DNA of 64,000 bases from CAIWHR01 sp963713275 (GTDB taxonomy: Bacteria > Pseudomonadota > Gammaproteobacteria > Burkholderiales > Casimicrobiaceae), in the NCBI GenBank assembly GCA_963713275.1, contig CAVQLG010000017.1, positions 248,001 to 312,000 of the forward strand, given 5' to 3'. Of the stretch, positions 51,745 to 63,029 are shown in pieces. A model generated the notes under the pieces. The model had not been told where the DNA came from, searched no databases, and saw nothing but the letters and a program-made list of their open reading frames with translations. Both the position numbers and the translations under genes were made by a program. Within the stretch, counting starts at the first letter, position 1. Every line of letters begins with the position of its first letter.

Positions 51745-52677
51745 ATGCGCATCGCCGCCGACGTCACCGACCTGATCGGCAACACCCCGCTGGTCCGGAT
51801 CAACCGCCTGGCCGCGGGCCTGCCCGCCACCGTCGTCGCCAAGCTCGAGTTCTTCAACCCTGCCCACAGCGTCAAGGACCGAATCGCCGTCGCGATGATC
51901 GACGCCGCCGCTGCGGCCGGCCGGCTGCGCCCGGATACGATCGTGCTCGAGCCTACGTCCGGCAACACCGGGATCGGCCTCGCGATGGTGTGCGCGGCGC
52001 GCGGAATCCGCTGCGCGTTCGTGATGCCGGATTCGATGAGCCGGGAGCGACGGCTGCTGCTCAAGGCGTACGGCGCCGAACTGGTGCTCACGCCGGGTCC
52101 CGAAGGCATGAATGGAGCGATCCGCAAGGCGCAGGAGATGGCCGCCGCCGACCCGCGTTACCTCATCCCGCAGCAGTTCGAGAATCCCGCGAATCCCGAA
52201 ATCCACCGCCGCACCACGGCCGAGGAGATCTGGCGCGACACCGACGGCGGTGTCGACGTCCTGGTCGCCGGTATCGGCACCGGCGGCACGATCACCGGCG
52301 TGGGCGAAGTGCTGAAGGCGAGGAAGCCCTCGGTGCGCGTGATCGCCGTCGAGCCCGATGCTTCTCCCGTGCTCTCGGGAGGCAGCAAGGGCCCGCACCC
52401 GATCCAAGGCATCGGTGCCGGCTTCGTGCCGGCGATCCTCAACACCGCGATCTACGACGCCGTCGCCCGCGTGAAGAACGACGACGCGCTCGCGATCGCG
52501 CGGCGGGCGGCGACCGAGGAGGGGCTGCTGGTCGGCATTTCCTCCGGCGCCGCGCTCTGGGCGGCGCTCGAGGCCGCGCGCCAGCCCGAGAACGCCGGGA
52601 AACTGATCGTGACGGTCATTCCCTCGTTCGGGGAGCGCTACCTGTCGACCGTCCTCTACCAGCACCTCGAGGTCTGA
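51745..52677 (+). CDS. cysK: Cysteine synthase (O-acetylserine sulfhydrylase)
   Basis: Makes cysteine from O-acetylserine and sulfide with pyridoxal phosphate. The 310-residue protein has LIGNTPLVRINRL, the cofactor lysine in FFNPAHSVKDRIAV, the substrate loop LEPTSGNTGIGLAMV, the phosphate loop GIGTGGTITGVGE and GISSGAALWAAL. ATG 51745 is preferred to the upstream TTG 51718 because it matches the family start and follows GAGGA. Confidence 0.96.
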   Translation: MRIAADVTDLIGNTPLVRINRLAAGLPATVVAKLEFFNPAHSVKDRIAVAMIDAAAAAGRLRPDTIVLEPTSGNTGIGLAMVCAARGIRCAFVMPDSMSRERRLLLKAYGAELVLTPGPEGMNGAIRKAQEMAAADPRYLIPQQFENPANPEIHRRTTAEEIWRDTDGGVDVLVAGIGTGGTITGVGEVLKARKPSVRVIAVEPDASPVLSGGSKGPHPIQGIGAGFVPAILNTAIYDAVARVKNDDALAIARRAATEEGLLVGISSGAALWAALEAARQPENAGKLIVTVIPSFGERYLSTVLYQHLEV

Positions 52678-52757
52678 CGGGTCCTTTGCGCCGACAGCCG
52701 GCCGTCGCCACGCACCTTGCCGCGGCGCGCCGCGAGGAGCGCGGCGCGTGCATCGGT

Positions 52758-52910
52758 TCAGCGGCCCCGGGGGCTCACGCGCGTGCGCACCGAGACCCGC
52801 GGGACGGTCGCCGGAGGACGGGGCCGTGCCGGCGTTGCGCCGCCGGGTGTTCCGGTCTTTCCCTTCGCGCCGGCGAACGGCGGGGTTGCCTTGCCTTTGC
52901 CCTTGCCCAT
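52758..52910 (-). CDS. Small basic protein of unknown function
   Basis: A 50-codon frame starting MGKGKGKATPPFAGAKGKTG and ending RVSVRTRVSPRGR, rich in Gly, Lys, Arg and Pro. A very strong ribosome site, AAGGAGG (52917-52923), lies six bases before its ATG; this is the main evidence that it is translated. The composition suggests a disordered nucleic-acid- or ribosome-binding peptide. It resembles ribosomal protein THX only in its first four residues, so I give no family. It lies 80 bases after the convergent cysK stop and downstream of rhlE. Confidence 0.5.
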   Translation of the reverse strand: MGKGKGKATPPFAGAKGKTGTPGGATPARPRPPATVPRVSVRTRVSPRGR

Positions 52911-53190
52911 CGCACGCCTCCTTCGACGGCTGCGGTTGCGCGGCGGGGTTGCCGCGGAACACATTCTCGGCGATCGGGGCGTTGCCGCGCAACGCCTCGC
53001 GCGGGGCGCCATCGCAACGCGCCTACCGGGCGCCGACGCCGATCAGCGTCAGCACGCGCGGCGGGGTCGCCCCTGCCCGCGCGAACGGCGGCGCGGTCAG
53101 CGCAACGCGGTGCCAGAAGCCGTGCATCGAACGATGGCGCGTGTTCCGGCGCGGCGGGCCACGCCGCGTGCACGTCCGCCGCGGCCCGGT

Positions 53191-54655
53191 TCAGCGACCG
53201 CGGGTCACCGGACGGTGCTGCGCCGCGAGGGGCGAGCGGGGCGTCGGGGCGATCGCCGGGGCGACGCGCGGCGAAGGCGCCGCGGCGCCGGGCGGGCTCG
53301 CCCGGCGCGCGCCTGGTCCGGACGGTGCGGGCGGCGCACCGTGCGACGCGCTCCCGCTGCGCTGCGCCGTGCGGCGCGCCGGCATGCGCCTCCCCGCCAC
53401 GGCCAGCACTGCGTCCCGCGCCCGGCGCCGGCGCGCCGCCCGGTCGCGACGGCGCGCGCGAGCCGCCCCCGCGCGCTTGGCGCCCGAGCACCGGCTCGGG
53501 CCGCGCATCGGGATCGGGCTCGAAGCCGGTCAGCACCTCGCGCGGCAGCGTGCGCTTGAGGAGCTTCTCGATGTCGCGGAGGAATTCGTGCTCGTCGACG
53601 CAGACGAGCGAGATCGCCTCGCCGCGCGCGCCGGCGCGGCCGGTGCGCCCGATGCGGTGGACGTAGTCCTCGGGCACGTTGGGCAGGTCGTAGTTGACGA
53701 CGTGCGGCAGCTCTTCGATGTCGATGCCGCGGGCAGCGATGTCGGTGGCGACCAGCACCTGCAGGCTGCCCTCCTTGAATTCGGCCAGCGCCCGGGTGCG
53801 GGCACCCTGGCTCTTGTTGCCGTGGATCGCCAGCGCGGTGATGCCATCCTTGCCGAGCTGCTCGGAGAGCTTGTTGGCGCCGTGCTTGGTGCGGGTGAAG
53901 ACCAGCACCTGGTGCCAGTTGTTCGAAGCGATGAGGTGGGTGAGGAGCTCGCGCTTGCGGTCGCGGTCGACGGGGTGGATGCGCTGGGAGATGATCTCGA
54001 CGGTCGAGTTTCGCGGCGCGACCTCGATCAGCGCCGGTGCGTTCAGCAGGCCGTCGGCGAGGGTGCGGATCTCGTCGGAGAACGTCGCCGAGAAGAGCAG
54101 GTTCTGCCGCTGCCTGGGCAGGAGCGCGAGGATGCGCCGGATGTCGCGGATGAAGCCCATGTCGAGCATCCGGTCGGCCTCGTCGAGGACCAGGATCTCG
54201 ACGCGAGAGAGGTCGAGCGTTCCCTGTCCCTGGTGATCGAGCAGGCGACCGGGGGTGGCGACCAGCACCTCGACGCCGCGCTTCAGCTGCGCGATCTGCG
54301 GATGGATGCCGACGCCGCCGTAGACGACCGCCGACGACACCCGCAGGTACTTGCCGTAGACGCGGACGCTCTCCTCGACCTGTGCGGCGAGCTCGCGTGT
54401 CGGCGTGAGGATCAGCGCGCGGATCGGCTTCTTTCCGGCTGCGGGTCCGGGGGCCGGACGCATCGCCAGCCGCTGCAGCATCGGGAGCACGAAGCCGGCG
54501 GTCTTGCCGGTGCCGGTCTGCGCGCCGGCGAGGAGGTCGCCTCCGGCGAGCACGGCGGGGATCGCCTTTAGCTGGATCGGTGTGGGTCGGGTGTAGCCCT
54601 GTTCGGCGACGGCACGAACGAGCGCGTCGGCGAGGCCGAGCGAGGAAAAAGACAT
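53191..54655 (-). CDS. rhlE: DEAD-box ATP-dependent RNA helicase, RhlE type (tail frame uncertain)
   Basis: RNA helicase with the full motif set: Q motif GYTRPTPIQ, motif I GAQTGTGKTAGF, Ia PTRELAAQ, II LDEADRMLDMG, III FSATFSD, and C-terminal ARGIDIEELPHVVNYD and HRIGRTGRAG. The conserved core ends near residue 390, after which comes a low-complexity basic tail. Read straight through, the frame stays open to 52775 (626 residues). A +1 shift in the tail would end it at 53191 (about 487 residues), closer to family length and avoiding overlap with the small basic gene. The exact C-terminus is therefore uncertain. Confidence 0.9.
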
Positions 54656-54812
54656 GAACGCCTTCGGAAGAGAGGATCGGCCTGTCGCGAGAATGCAGCG
54701 CGCCAGTCGCAGGCAAACCGGGTGGAACGGGGGTCGGAATCGACAGCGGCAGGAGGACTGGGCGAGGTGCCGCGCGGGCGCATCATAGCACGGCGCCGGC
54801 GGCGTCCGAACG

Positions 54813-55037
54813 CTACGCTCGCGCCGCCTCGACGCGGATCAGGAATCGGCCCACGACGACCTCCTGCCCCGCGCGGATCTTGCAGGTCTTGCGCGTTTCG
54901 GTGCGGCCGTCGACCTGCACCGCCCCGCTGGCGACCAGCGCCTTGCCCGCGCCGCCGCTCGTGGCCACGCCCGCGACCTTGAGGAGATCGTTGAGCGCGA
55001 TGTGCTCGCCTTCAAGCTCGAAGCGGATGCTCGGCAT
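54813..55037 (-). CDS. S4-domain RNA-binding protein, YbcJ-like
   Basis: A 74-residue protein consisting of a single S4 RNA-binding domain (LNDLLKVAGVATSGGAGKAL, QVDGRTETRKTCKIRAGQ). Members related to YbcJ are thought to bind structured RNA or ribosomes; no partner can be inferred. Start ATG 55037 gives exactly the family length. It lies about 120 bases downstream of uup on the same strand. Confidence 0.88.
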   Translation of the reverse strand: MPSIRFELEGEHIALNDLLKVAGVATSGGAGKALVASGAVQVDGRTETRKTCKIRAGQEVVVGRFLIRVEAARA

Positions 55038-55158
55038 GGGACCTTGCCTGGCGTCGTCGGCGGACTCGTCAGCGCCCGCCGACCAGGCCGCGATTATGGG
55101 CCAGAACCGCTCGCGGCGCCGGGCGCGAAGCCGAAGCGGGGGGCACGCCGGGGGGCGC

Positions 55159-57106
<1,948 letters not shown>

Positions 57107-57152
57107 CGCCCGCTCAGCGTCCGCGCAAGAGGATGGTTCTCTTCACGGCCTC

Positions 57153-59621
57153 TCAACGCGCCCCCGCGCCTGCCGGCGCCTGTGCCGCCAGTGCGTCGAG
57201 CGCCGCGCTCACGGCGCGGTCGAACAGAGGCACCGGCTCGACGATCAGCGAGGCGCGCCCGGAACTGAGCTGCCAGGCGAGTTCCTCGGGCGTCAGCGCG
57301 ATCGCCTTGGCGCGACCGCGGGCGGTGAAGATGTAGCGGGTGCGCAAGGGGCTCACCCACATCAGGCGCGCGGGCGTCTCGTGCTCCCCTTCGCGAAGCA
57401 GCAGCCACGTGCCGATGGCCATTTCGCTCACGAAGTCGTGCACGTTGACCGCGTCGAACGGCGCGCCGGCCGGCGCCCCGGGGACGCTCGGCGGCGCTGC
57501 CTTGGGACCGGAAGCGCCCGGGTCGGGGGCGCGGGCGGCCGGACCTGCGACCGTGGCGACGGCAGCACGCGGCCGGGCCGCGGCCGGGGCGGACGGAGCG
57601 GACGGCGCCCCTGAGCGCGGCCGCAGAACCTCGACGTGCAGCCGGTAGAGCGCTTCGAAGAAGCTGCCCATGCGGTCGCCGGTGAGGCCGGCGGCGGCGA
57701 CACCGGCGCGCAGGCGCTGCACGAGCGACGGGATGAGTCGCGTCAGCCGCGCCTTTTGCGCCGTGCGCTCCTTGGCGGCGATGCTCCAGAGGAGGTCGTC
57801 GAGGGTCGACATGGCCGCCTGCCAGGCTTCGCTTTCGCGGCCTTCGCGTGTGCGCACCGCGGCGAGGTGATCGGCCCAGACGGTTTCGACGAAGCGGTGC
57901 ACCTCGTACGGCACTTCGAGCCCGGCGAGCCGGTCGCGCAGCAGCGCGCGCACGTGCGCGCGGTCGGCGTTCGAGACCTCGGAGCCGAGCGCGGCGTCAA
58001 TATCATCGTGAAGCGCCGCGGCGGTCGCGGCCTGCTCCCGCTCGGCGAACGGCCGCAGCTGCGCCACGGCGGCGTCGAACACGTCCATGTCGATGCCGAA
58101 ATCGGCGCAGATGCGGTCGACGACGTCGGTCGCGAGCGATCGGAACTCCTGCTGGTAGCGCGCGTCGCCGTGCGCGCCGACGGCGGCGGCGGCGAGATCG
58201 TCGAGCAGGCGCCGCGCCGGGTGTCGGCGGTCGGAGAAGAAGCTGCGATCGAGCAGTGCGGCCTTGGCGATGGGCACCTGCAGCCGCGCGAAAATCCGGC
58301 GCAGCGCGTCGGGTATCGACGGGTCACGGAAGATGTAGTCGAACAGCAGCCCGACCACGTCCATCGTCAGCCGATCGGCAGGGTTCGCCATCTTGCCTGC
58401 GATCACGTCGCGGATCACGGGCAGGCGGTTGAGCGGGAGCTTCACCGCCTCGCCGTCCGGCACCGCCTGCGCCTCGCCCAGCTCCTGCTCCGGATCGAAA
58501 CGCTGCCACTGGTCGAGTTCGGAGATCATGGCGCCGGCGCCGCCTAACGCCATCATCGAATCGAGTTGCGGGAACGCGAGGTCGTCGCCGTCCGCGGCCG
58601 ACGATGTCGCGGACGCGGGCGTCGCGGCCATGCGCTGCTGGTGGCGCGCGTACGCCGCCACCAGCGCGCGGGCGACATCGGCCTGCACCGGTGCCAGGGT
58701 CTGGGCGCCTGCGGGCGCGCCCGGCGCCGGCGCGTCGGCGGCAGCCGCGGGACGCGCGAGTGCGGCATCCTGCAGGGCAGGCAACGCGAAGCCCGGCCGG
58801 CCGGTGCGCAGTTCCGCGAGGGTGGGTACGGCGACGTCGAGCGGTGGGGCGCCCGCCGGGGTGCCGCCTTCCCGCAGCAACTGCTCGAACAGCGGCAACA
58901 GGTCGGCGTCGTCGGCCGGCCGCAGGTCGCTGCGCGCGCGCAGCGCCGCCTTGATCTCGGGCAGGACGCCGCGCTCGGCGAGGTGCCGGTTGAGCGTGAT
59001 GTAGGTCTTGACGAGCGCCGGCTTGAGGTCGTCGAGCAGCCGCTCCATCAGCGGCCGCCACACCCTGGGGTCGGGGTAGACCGCGCGCGACAACGCCCCG
59101 ATTGCGTCGAGCAGGTAGGCAATCCCGAAGGGGCTGTCGAGCCCCGCCGAGACGCGTTCGCCCAACAGCAGCGCGACGCGGCGGTCGAGTGCCGCCATCT
59201 CCCGCCGGGTGGCGCTGGCAAGCGCGGACGCGGCGCGGACGATCGCCGCCTGTCGCTCCTGATCGAACGCGGAGAGGACGCGCAGCGTGGCCGCCGAAAC
59301 GTCGGCATCCGGGCGCCGTCCCTTGCGCAGGGTGCCGGCGAGCCGGCGGCGGACGAGGGCGTCCAGGGTACGTTCGAAACGTTCCGCCCACGTGCCACGA
59401 TGCTGCCGGAAACGCTGGACGTCGCCTTCCGGAACCTGCGCGTAGGCTTCGAACAGGTCGTCGGTCGTCTCCATCGCCCCCCGTGCCGCGACAGCGAGCA
59501 GCGTGACGAAACGCTCGGCGCATTCCTCGAGCAGCGCGCGCGTTTCGCCCGGGCGCGGCGGATGATCGTCGTCGATCAACGTGGGCGGCGCGGCAGCGAC
59601 CGTGAATGGGGCGTGGAACAT
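57153..59621 (-). CDS. DUF1631 family protein
   Basis: An 822-residue cytoplasmic, mostly alpha-helical protein of a family common in beta- and gammaproteobacteria with no assigned function. No signal peptide or membrane segment is seen. Recognisable segments are LDSPFGIAYLLDAIGALSR, PVIRDVIAGKMANPADRLT, DVVGLLFDYIFRDPSIPD and LLDRSFFSDRRHPARRLLDD. After an Ala/Pro linker (about 690-730) comes a C-terminal beta-rich module (GTWLLLREGEHETPARLMWV, RTRYIFTARGRAKAIAL) with a PilZ-like look but no RxxxR. It lies 46 bases upstream of uup. Confidence 0.9.
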   Translation of the reverse strand: MFHAPFTVAAAPPTLIDDDHPPRPGETRALLEECAERFVTLLAVAARGAMETTDDLFEAYAQVPEGDVQRFRQHRGTWAERFERTLDALVRRRLAGTLRKGRRPDADVSAATLRVLSAFDQERQAAIVRAASALASATRREMAALDRRVALLLGERVSAGLDSPFGIAYLLDAIGALSRAVYPDPRVWRPLMERLLDDLKPALVKTYITLNRHLAERGVLPEIKAALRARSDLRPADDADLLPLFEQLLREGGTPAGAPPLDVAVPTLAELRTGRPGFALPALQDAALARPAAAADAPAPGAPAGAQTLAPVQADVARALVAAYARHQQRMAATPASATSSAADGDDLAFPQLDSMMALGGAGAMISELDQWQRFDPEQELGEAQAVPDGEAVKLPLNRLPVIRDVIAGKMANPADRLTMDVVGLLFDYIFRDPSIPDALRRIFARLQVPIAKAALLDRSFFSDRRHPARRLLDDLAAAAVGAHGDARYQQEFRSLATDVVDRICADFGIDMDVFDAAVAQLRPFAEREQAATAAALHDDIDAALGSEVSNADRAHVRALLRDRLAGLEVPYEVHRFVETVWADHLAAVRTREGRESEAWQAAMSTLDDLLWSIAAKERTAQKARLTRLIPSLVQRLRAGVAAAGLTGDRMGSFFEALYRLHVEVLRPRSGAPSAPSAPAAARPRAAVATVAGPAARAPDPGASGPKAAPPSVPGAPAGAPFDAVNVHDFVSEMAIGTWLLLREGEHETPARLMWVSPLRTRYIFTARGRAKAIALTPEELAWQLSSGRASLIVEPVPLFDRAVSAALDALAAQAPAGAGAR

Positions 59622-59737
59622 CGTGCGGCGAGGCCGGTAGCGGCAGGATCTCGAAGTCTACGCCGTGGCGGGCCCCAACGACCGGCGCTGGCGGGCGCCG
59701 CGGGGCGGCCCGCGCGCTTCGCCAGCGGCCCGGCGCT

Positions 59738-60496
59738 TCAACCGCGCCCGATGTAAGGCATCTTGGTCGCCATCAGCGTCATGAACTGCACGTTCGCGGC
59801 GAGTGGCAACTCGGCGATGTAGACGATCGCGGCGGCAACGTGCGCGACGTCCATCAGCGGCTCGACGGCGATGCTGCCGTCGGCCTGGGGCACGCCGGTG
59901 GCCATCTTCGCGGCCATCTCGGTCGTGGCGTTGCCGATGTCGATCTGGCTGCACGCGATGTCGTAACGCCGTCCGTCGAGCGACGTCGACTTGGTGAGAC
60001 CGGTCATCGCGTGCTTGGTCGCGGTGTACGGCGCCGAATGCGGGCGCGGCACGTGCGCCGAGATCGAGCCGTTGTTGATGATGCGTCCACCGCGCGGCGT
60101 CTGCGACTTCATCAGCCGGAATGCTTCGCGCGTGCAGAGAAACGCGCCCGTGAGGTTGGTGTCGACGACGGCGCGCCACTGCTCGACGCCAAGTTCCTCC
60201 AGCGCCACCCCCGGCGCGCTCACGCCGGCATTGTTGAAGAGGACGTCGAGGTGGCCGAACGCTTCGTTCGCGCGCGCGAAAAGCGCACGCACCGACGTTT
60301 CGTCGGCGACGTCTGCGGTGATCGCCAGCCCCTGCCCCGGCGCGCCCGCGGCCTCGGCGACCGCTTGCTCGAGCGGGGCGGCCCGGCGGCCGGCGAACAC
60401 GACGCCGTAGCCGTGGCGAAGCAGCGCCTGCGCCGCTGCCTTGCCGATGCCGCTGCCGGCGCCGGTGACCAGCGCGGTCTTCTGGGGATTGCTCAT
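59738..60496 (-). CDS. Short-chain dehydrogenase/reductase
   Basis: A 252-residue classical SDR oxidoreductase. The cofactor loop is VTGAGSGIGKAAA, with VFAGRR suggesting NADP(H) preference; the fold signature is LFNNAG and the catalytic residues lie in IINNGSISAHVPRPHSAPYT followed by ATKHAMTG (Ser, Tyr, Lys). Substrate is unknown. It is divergent from the acyltransferase gene by 173 bases. Confidence 0.92.
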   Translation of the reverse strand: MSNPQKTALVTGAGSGIGKAAAQALLRHGYGVVFAGRRAAPLEQAVAEAAGAPGQGLAITADVADETSVRALFARANEAFGHLDVLFNNAGVSAPGVALEELGVEQWRAVVDTNLTGAFLCTREAFRLMKSQTPRGGRIINNGSISAHVPRPHSAPYTATKHAMTGLTKSTSLDGRRYDIACSQIDIGNATTEMAAKMATGVPQADGSIAVEPLMDVAHVAAAIVYIAELPLAANVQFMTLMATKMPYIGRG

Positions 60497-60669
60497 CGCT
60501 GCCTTGCCTGCGCCGTCGGTGTCGAGCCGGGACGGCCGCCTCGCGCGACCACGGCGTATTGTCTCCCGGCGGCCGGCACCGGCGCAAACTCCGGCGCCGG
60601 GGGGGGTCCGGAGCCGGCGGCCGCCAATCTGGCCCTGCGGCGCGTTCCTCTGCTACCCTTGACGGCACG

Positions 60670-61527
60670 ATGTATCCGTTGCTTCGCGCGCTGGCGGCGC
60701 TGCCGCTGCCGGTCCTCTACCTCCTGAGCGCGTTCCTGTCGTTTGTCGCGTTCGACGTGCTGCGCTGGCGGCGCGAACAGATCGACCGCGACCTGGCCCT
60801 CTCGTTTCCCGAGCGCGCGCCCCGCGAACGACGGGCGATCCGGCGCGAGAGTTGCCGGCGGTTTGCCGACGTCTTCTTCGAGACGGTCTGGGGTGCGCGT
60901 GCGAGCGAGGGGGAGCTGCGCCGGCGCGTCGTGTTCGAGAACCCCGACGTGATCACCGAGGCGGCGGCGCGCGGGCAGTCGGTCATCCTGCTGGCGGCGC
61001 ACTGCGCGAACTGGGAGTGGCTGCTGCTGTCCGGGGGCGCTACGTTCGGCTTCCCCATCGATGCCGTCTACCAGCCGCAGCGGCTCGCCGGCATCGACCG
61101 CTTCCTGCGCGAGACCCGCGCGCGGTTCGGCGGCAGCCCGATTCCACAGGGCGAGTTCGTGTTCGAGCTCATGAACCGGGCCGGCGGCCTGCGCGGCTAC
61201 GCGTTGATCGCCGACCAGATGCCGCGGCGCCAGGACCGCAAGTACTGGACGCGCCTGCTCAACCGCGACACCGCATTCTTCGTCGGCGCCGAGAAGATCG
61301 CGCGTTTCCTCGATTCGCCGGTGCTCTACGTCGGGATCCGGCGCCTGCGCCGCGGCTATTATTCGGTGCGCTTCGTCACGCTGGCGGCGCCGCCCTACGA
61401 TGGGGGCGACGCGGTCCCGATCATGGAATCGTTCGCGCGTCAGCTCGAGGCCTCGGTGCGCGCGGCGCCCGCCGACTGGCTCTGGCTGCAGAAGCGCTGG
61501 AAGTACGCGCGCCCCGCGGGCGAGTGA
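60670..61527 (+). CDS. Lipid A/lysophospholipid acyltransferase, LpxL/HtrB family
   Basis: A 285-residue inner-membrane acyltransferase with an N-terminal hydrophobic helix (LPVLYLLSAFLSFVAFDVL). The H-x4-D/E catalytic motif is in LLAAHCANWEWLLLSG, followed by DAVYQPQRLAGIDRFL, IADQMPRRQDRKYW and the C-terminal WLWLQKRWKYARP typical of the family. It probably adds a secondary acyl chain to lipid A or to a related lipid; which position cannot be told. Confidence 0.92.
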   Translation: MYPLLRALAALPLPVLYLLSAFLSFVAFDVLRWRREQIDRDLALSFPERAPRERRAIRRESCRRFADVFFETVWGARASEGELRRRVVFENPDVITEAAARGQSVILLAAHCANWEWLLLSGGATFGFPIDAVYQPQRLAGIDRFLRETRARFGGSPIPQGEFVFELMNRAGGLRGYALIADQMPRRQDRKYWTRLLNRDTAFFVGAEKIARFLDSPVLYVGIRRLRRGYYSVRFVTLAAPPYDGGDAVPIMESFARQLEASVRAAPADWLWLQKRWKYARPAGE

Positions 61528-61546
61528 ACCCTGCCGCGCCGCCCGG

Positions 61547-62821
61547 TCACCTGCCGCGCAGCAGGGCGTGCAGGACCAGCGCGCCGAAGGTGGCGGTGCC
61601 GATGCCGCCGAGCGTGAAGCTGCCCAGCCTGAGCGTGAAGTCGCCCGCGCCGAGCACCAGCGTGACTGCGGCGACGATCAGGTTGCGGTTGTCGCCGAAG
61701 TCGACGTTGTTCTCGACCCAGATTCGCGCGCCGGCGACGGCGATCAGCCCGAACACGACGATCGAGACGCCACCCAGCACGGGTCCGGGGATCGTCTGGA
61801 TCAGCGCGCCGAACTTCGGCGAGAACCCGAGCAGGATCGCGATCAGCGCCGCGACCACGAACACGAGCGTCGAGTAGATCCGCGTCACCGCCATGACGCC
61901 GATGTTCTCGGCGTAGGTCGTCACGCCCGTGCCCCCGGCGCTGCCCGCCAGCATCGTCGCCAGGCCGTCGCCGACGAACGCGCGACCCATGTAACGGTCG
62001 AGGTCACGGTGCGTCATCGCGCTCACCGCCTTGATGTGGCCGAGGTTCTCGGCGACGAGGATGATGGCGACCGGCGCGATCAGCGCCATCGCCTCGGCGC
62101 GGAAGACCGGCGCGGCGAAGCGTGGCAGCCCGAACCACGCGGCGCCGGCGAGGACGCCGAACTCGATCGGCTCGCCCAGGCCCAGGCCGTTGGCGAGCAG
62201 CAGGTAAACGAGGTAGGCGAGCAGCAGCCCGGCGAGGATGAGCAGGCGCTGCAGCATGCCGCGCGTGAAGACGGCGACGCTACCGACGCATAGGATCGTC
62301 ACCAGCGCCATCCAGGCGTCGAAGCCGTTGGCCGTGGCGCCCTTGACCGCGATGGGCGCGAGGTTGAGGCCGATCACCGCGACGACGGCGCCGGTGACGA
62401 CCGGCGGCATCAGCCGCTCGATCCACCGCGTTCCCGCGGCCATCACGACGAGCCCGATCGCCGTGTAGAGCGCGCCCGCCGCGATGATGCCCGCGAGCGC
62501 TACGCCGATGTTGGGGTTCGCCCCCTGGCCCGCGTAGCCCGTCGCGGCGACGACGACGCCGATGAACGCGAAGCTCGAGCCGAGGTAGCTCGGCACCTGT
62601 CCGCCGACGAGCACGAAGAAGAGCAGGGTGCCGATCCCCGACATCAGGATCGCAACGTTGGGGTCGAAGCCCATCAGGAGCGGGGCGAGCACCGTCGCCC
62701 CGAACATCGCGACGACGTGCTGCACGCCCATCGCCAGCGTCTGCGGCCACGGAAGCCGCTCGTCGGGCGCGATCACGCCTTCGGTACGCACCTGCCACGC
62801 GGGAAAGTAGGGTGTGGACAT
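61547..62821 (-). CDS. Uracil/xanthine permease, NCS2 family
   Basis: A 424-residue nucleobase:cation symporter of the UraA/RutG group with about 14 hydrophobic segments. Signature regions are LAMGVQHVVAMFGATVLAPL, PSYLGSSFAFIG, ILVAENLGHIKAVSAMT, TYAENIGVMAVTRIYS and the terminal IRNL-like DFGDNRNLIVAAVTLVLG. The E in AENLGH and the E in YAENIG are the expected substrate-site acids. ATG 62821 is preferred over 62833 because GGAG lies six bases upstream. Confidence 0.94.
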   Translation of the reverse strand: MSTPYFPAWQVRTEGVIAPDERLPWPQTLAMGVQHVVAMFGATVLAPLLMGFDPNVAILMSGIGTLLFFVLVGGQVPSYLGSSFAFIGVVVAATGYAGQGANPNIGVALAGIIAAGALYTAIGLVVMAAGTRWIERLMPPVVTGAVVAVIGLNLAPIAVKGATANGFDAWMALVTILCVGSVAVFTRGMLQRLLILAGLLLAYLVYLLLANGLGLGEPIEFGVLAGAAWFGLPRFAAPVFRAEAMALIAPVAIILVAENLGHIKAVSAMTHRDLDRYMGRAFVGDGLATMLAGSAGGTGVTTYAENIGVMAVTRIYSTLVFVVAALIAILLGFSPKFGALIQTIPGPVLGGVSIVVFGLIAVAGARIWVENNVDFGDNRNLIVAAVTLVLGAGDFTLRLGSFTLGGIGTATFGALVLHALLRGR

Positions 62822-63029
62822 CGGGATCTCCATCGCGCCGGCCCACCTCACAGCGCGAGGGGGTCGGGATTTCGCTCGAAGCAATGCGGGCGCGGCGTCC
62901 GCCCCGCTCGCTACGAAAAAGAAAAGAGCGGGCGAAGGCTCGCTCCGGAACGTGGCACCGCGGCGGCGCGGGTGGCGCCGCCGCGCGACGATGCGGTGCG
63001 CGCGCCGGAGCCGGGTCATCCCTGCGTCC

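Noticed and set aside
52715..52745. A GCGGCGCGCCGC palindrome after cysK as a possible terminator
   Set aside because: It lacks a following run of Ts and is of a kind common throughout the window.
52775..53190. The literal C-terminal extension of RhlE to 626 residues
   Set aside because: It is longer than the family, Ala/Arg low complexity, and overlaps a small gene with a very strong ribosome site; a tail frame shift is more likely.
49437..53666. A 1409-codon plus-strand frame spanning the esterase, SET, PPK2 and cysK region
   Set aside because: Low-complexity antisense product across several well-supported genes; partly out of frame with cysK on its own strand.
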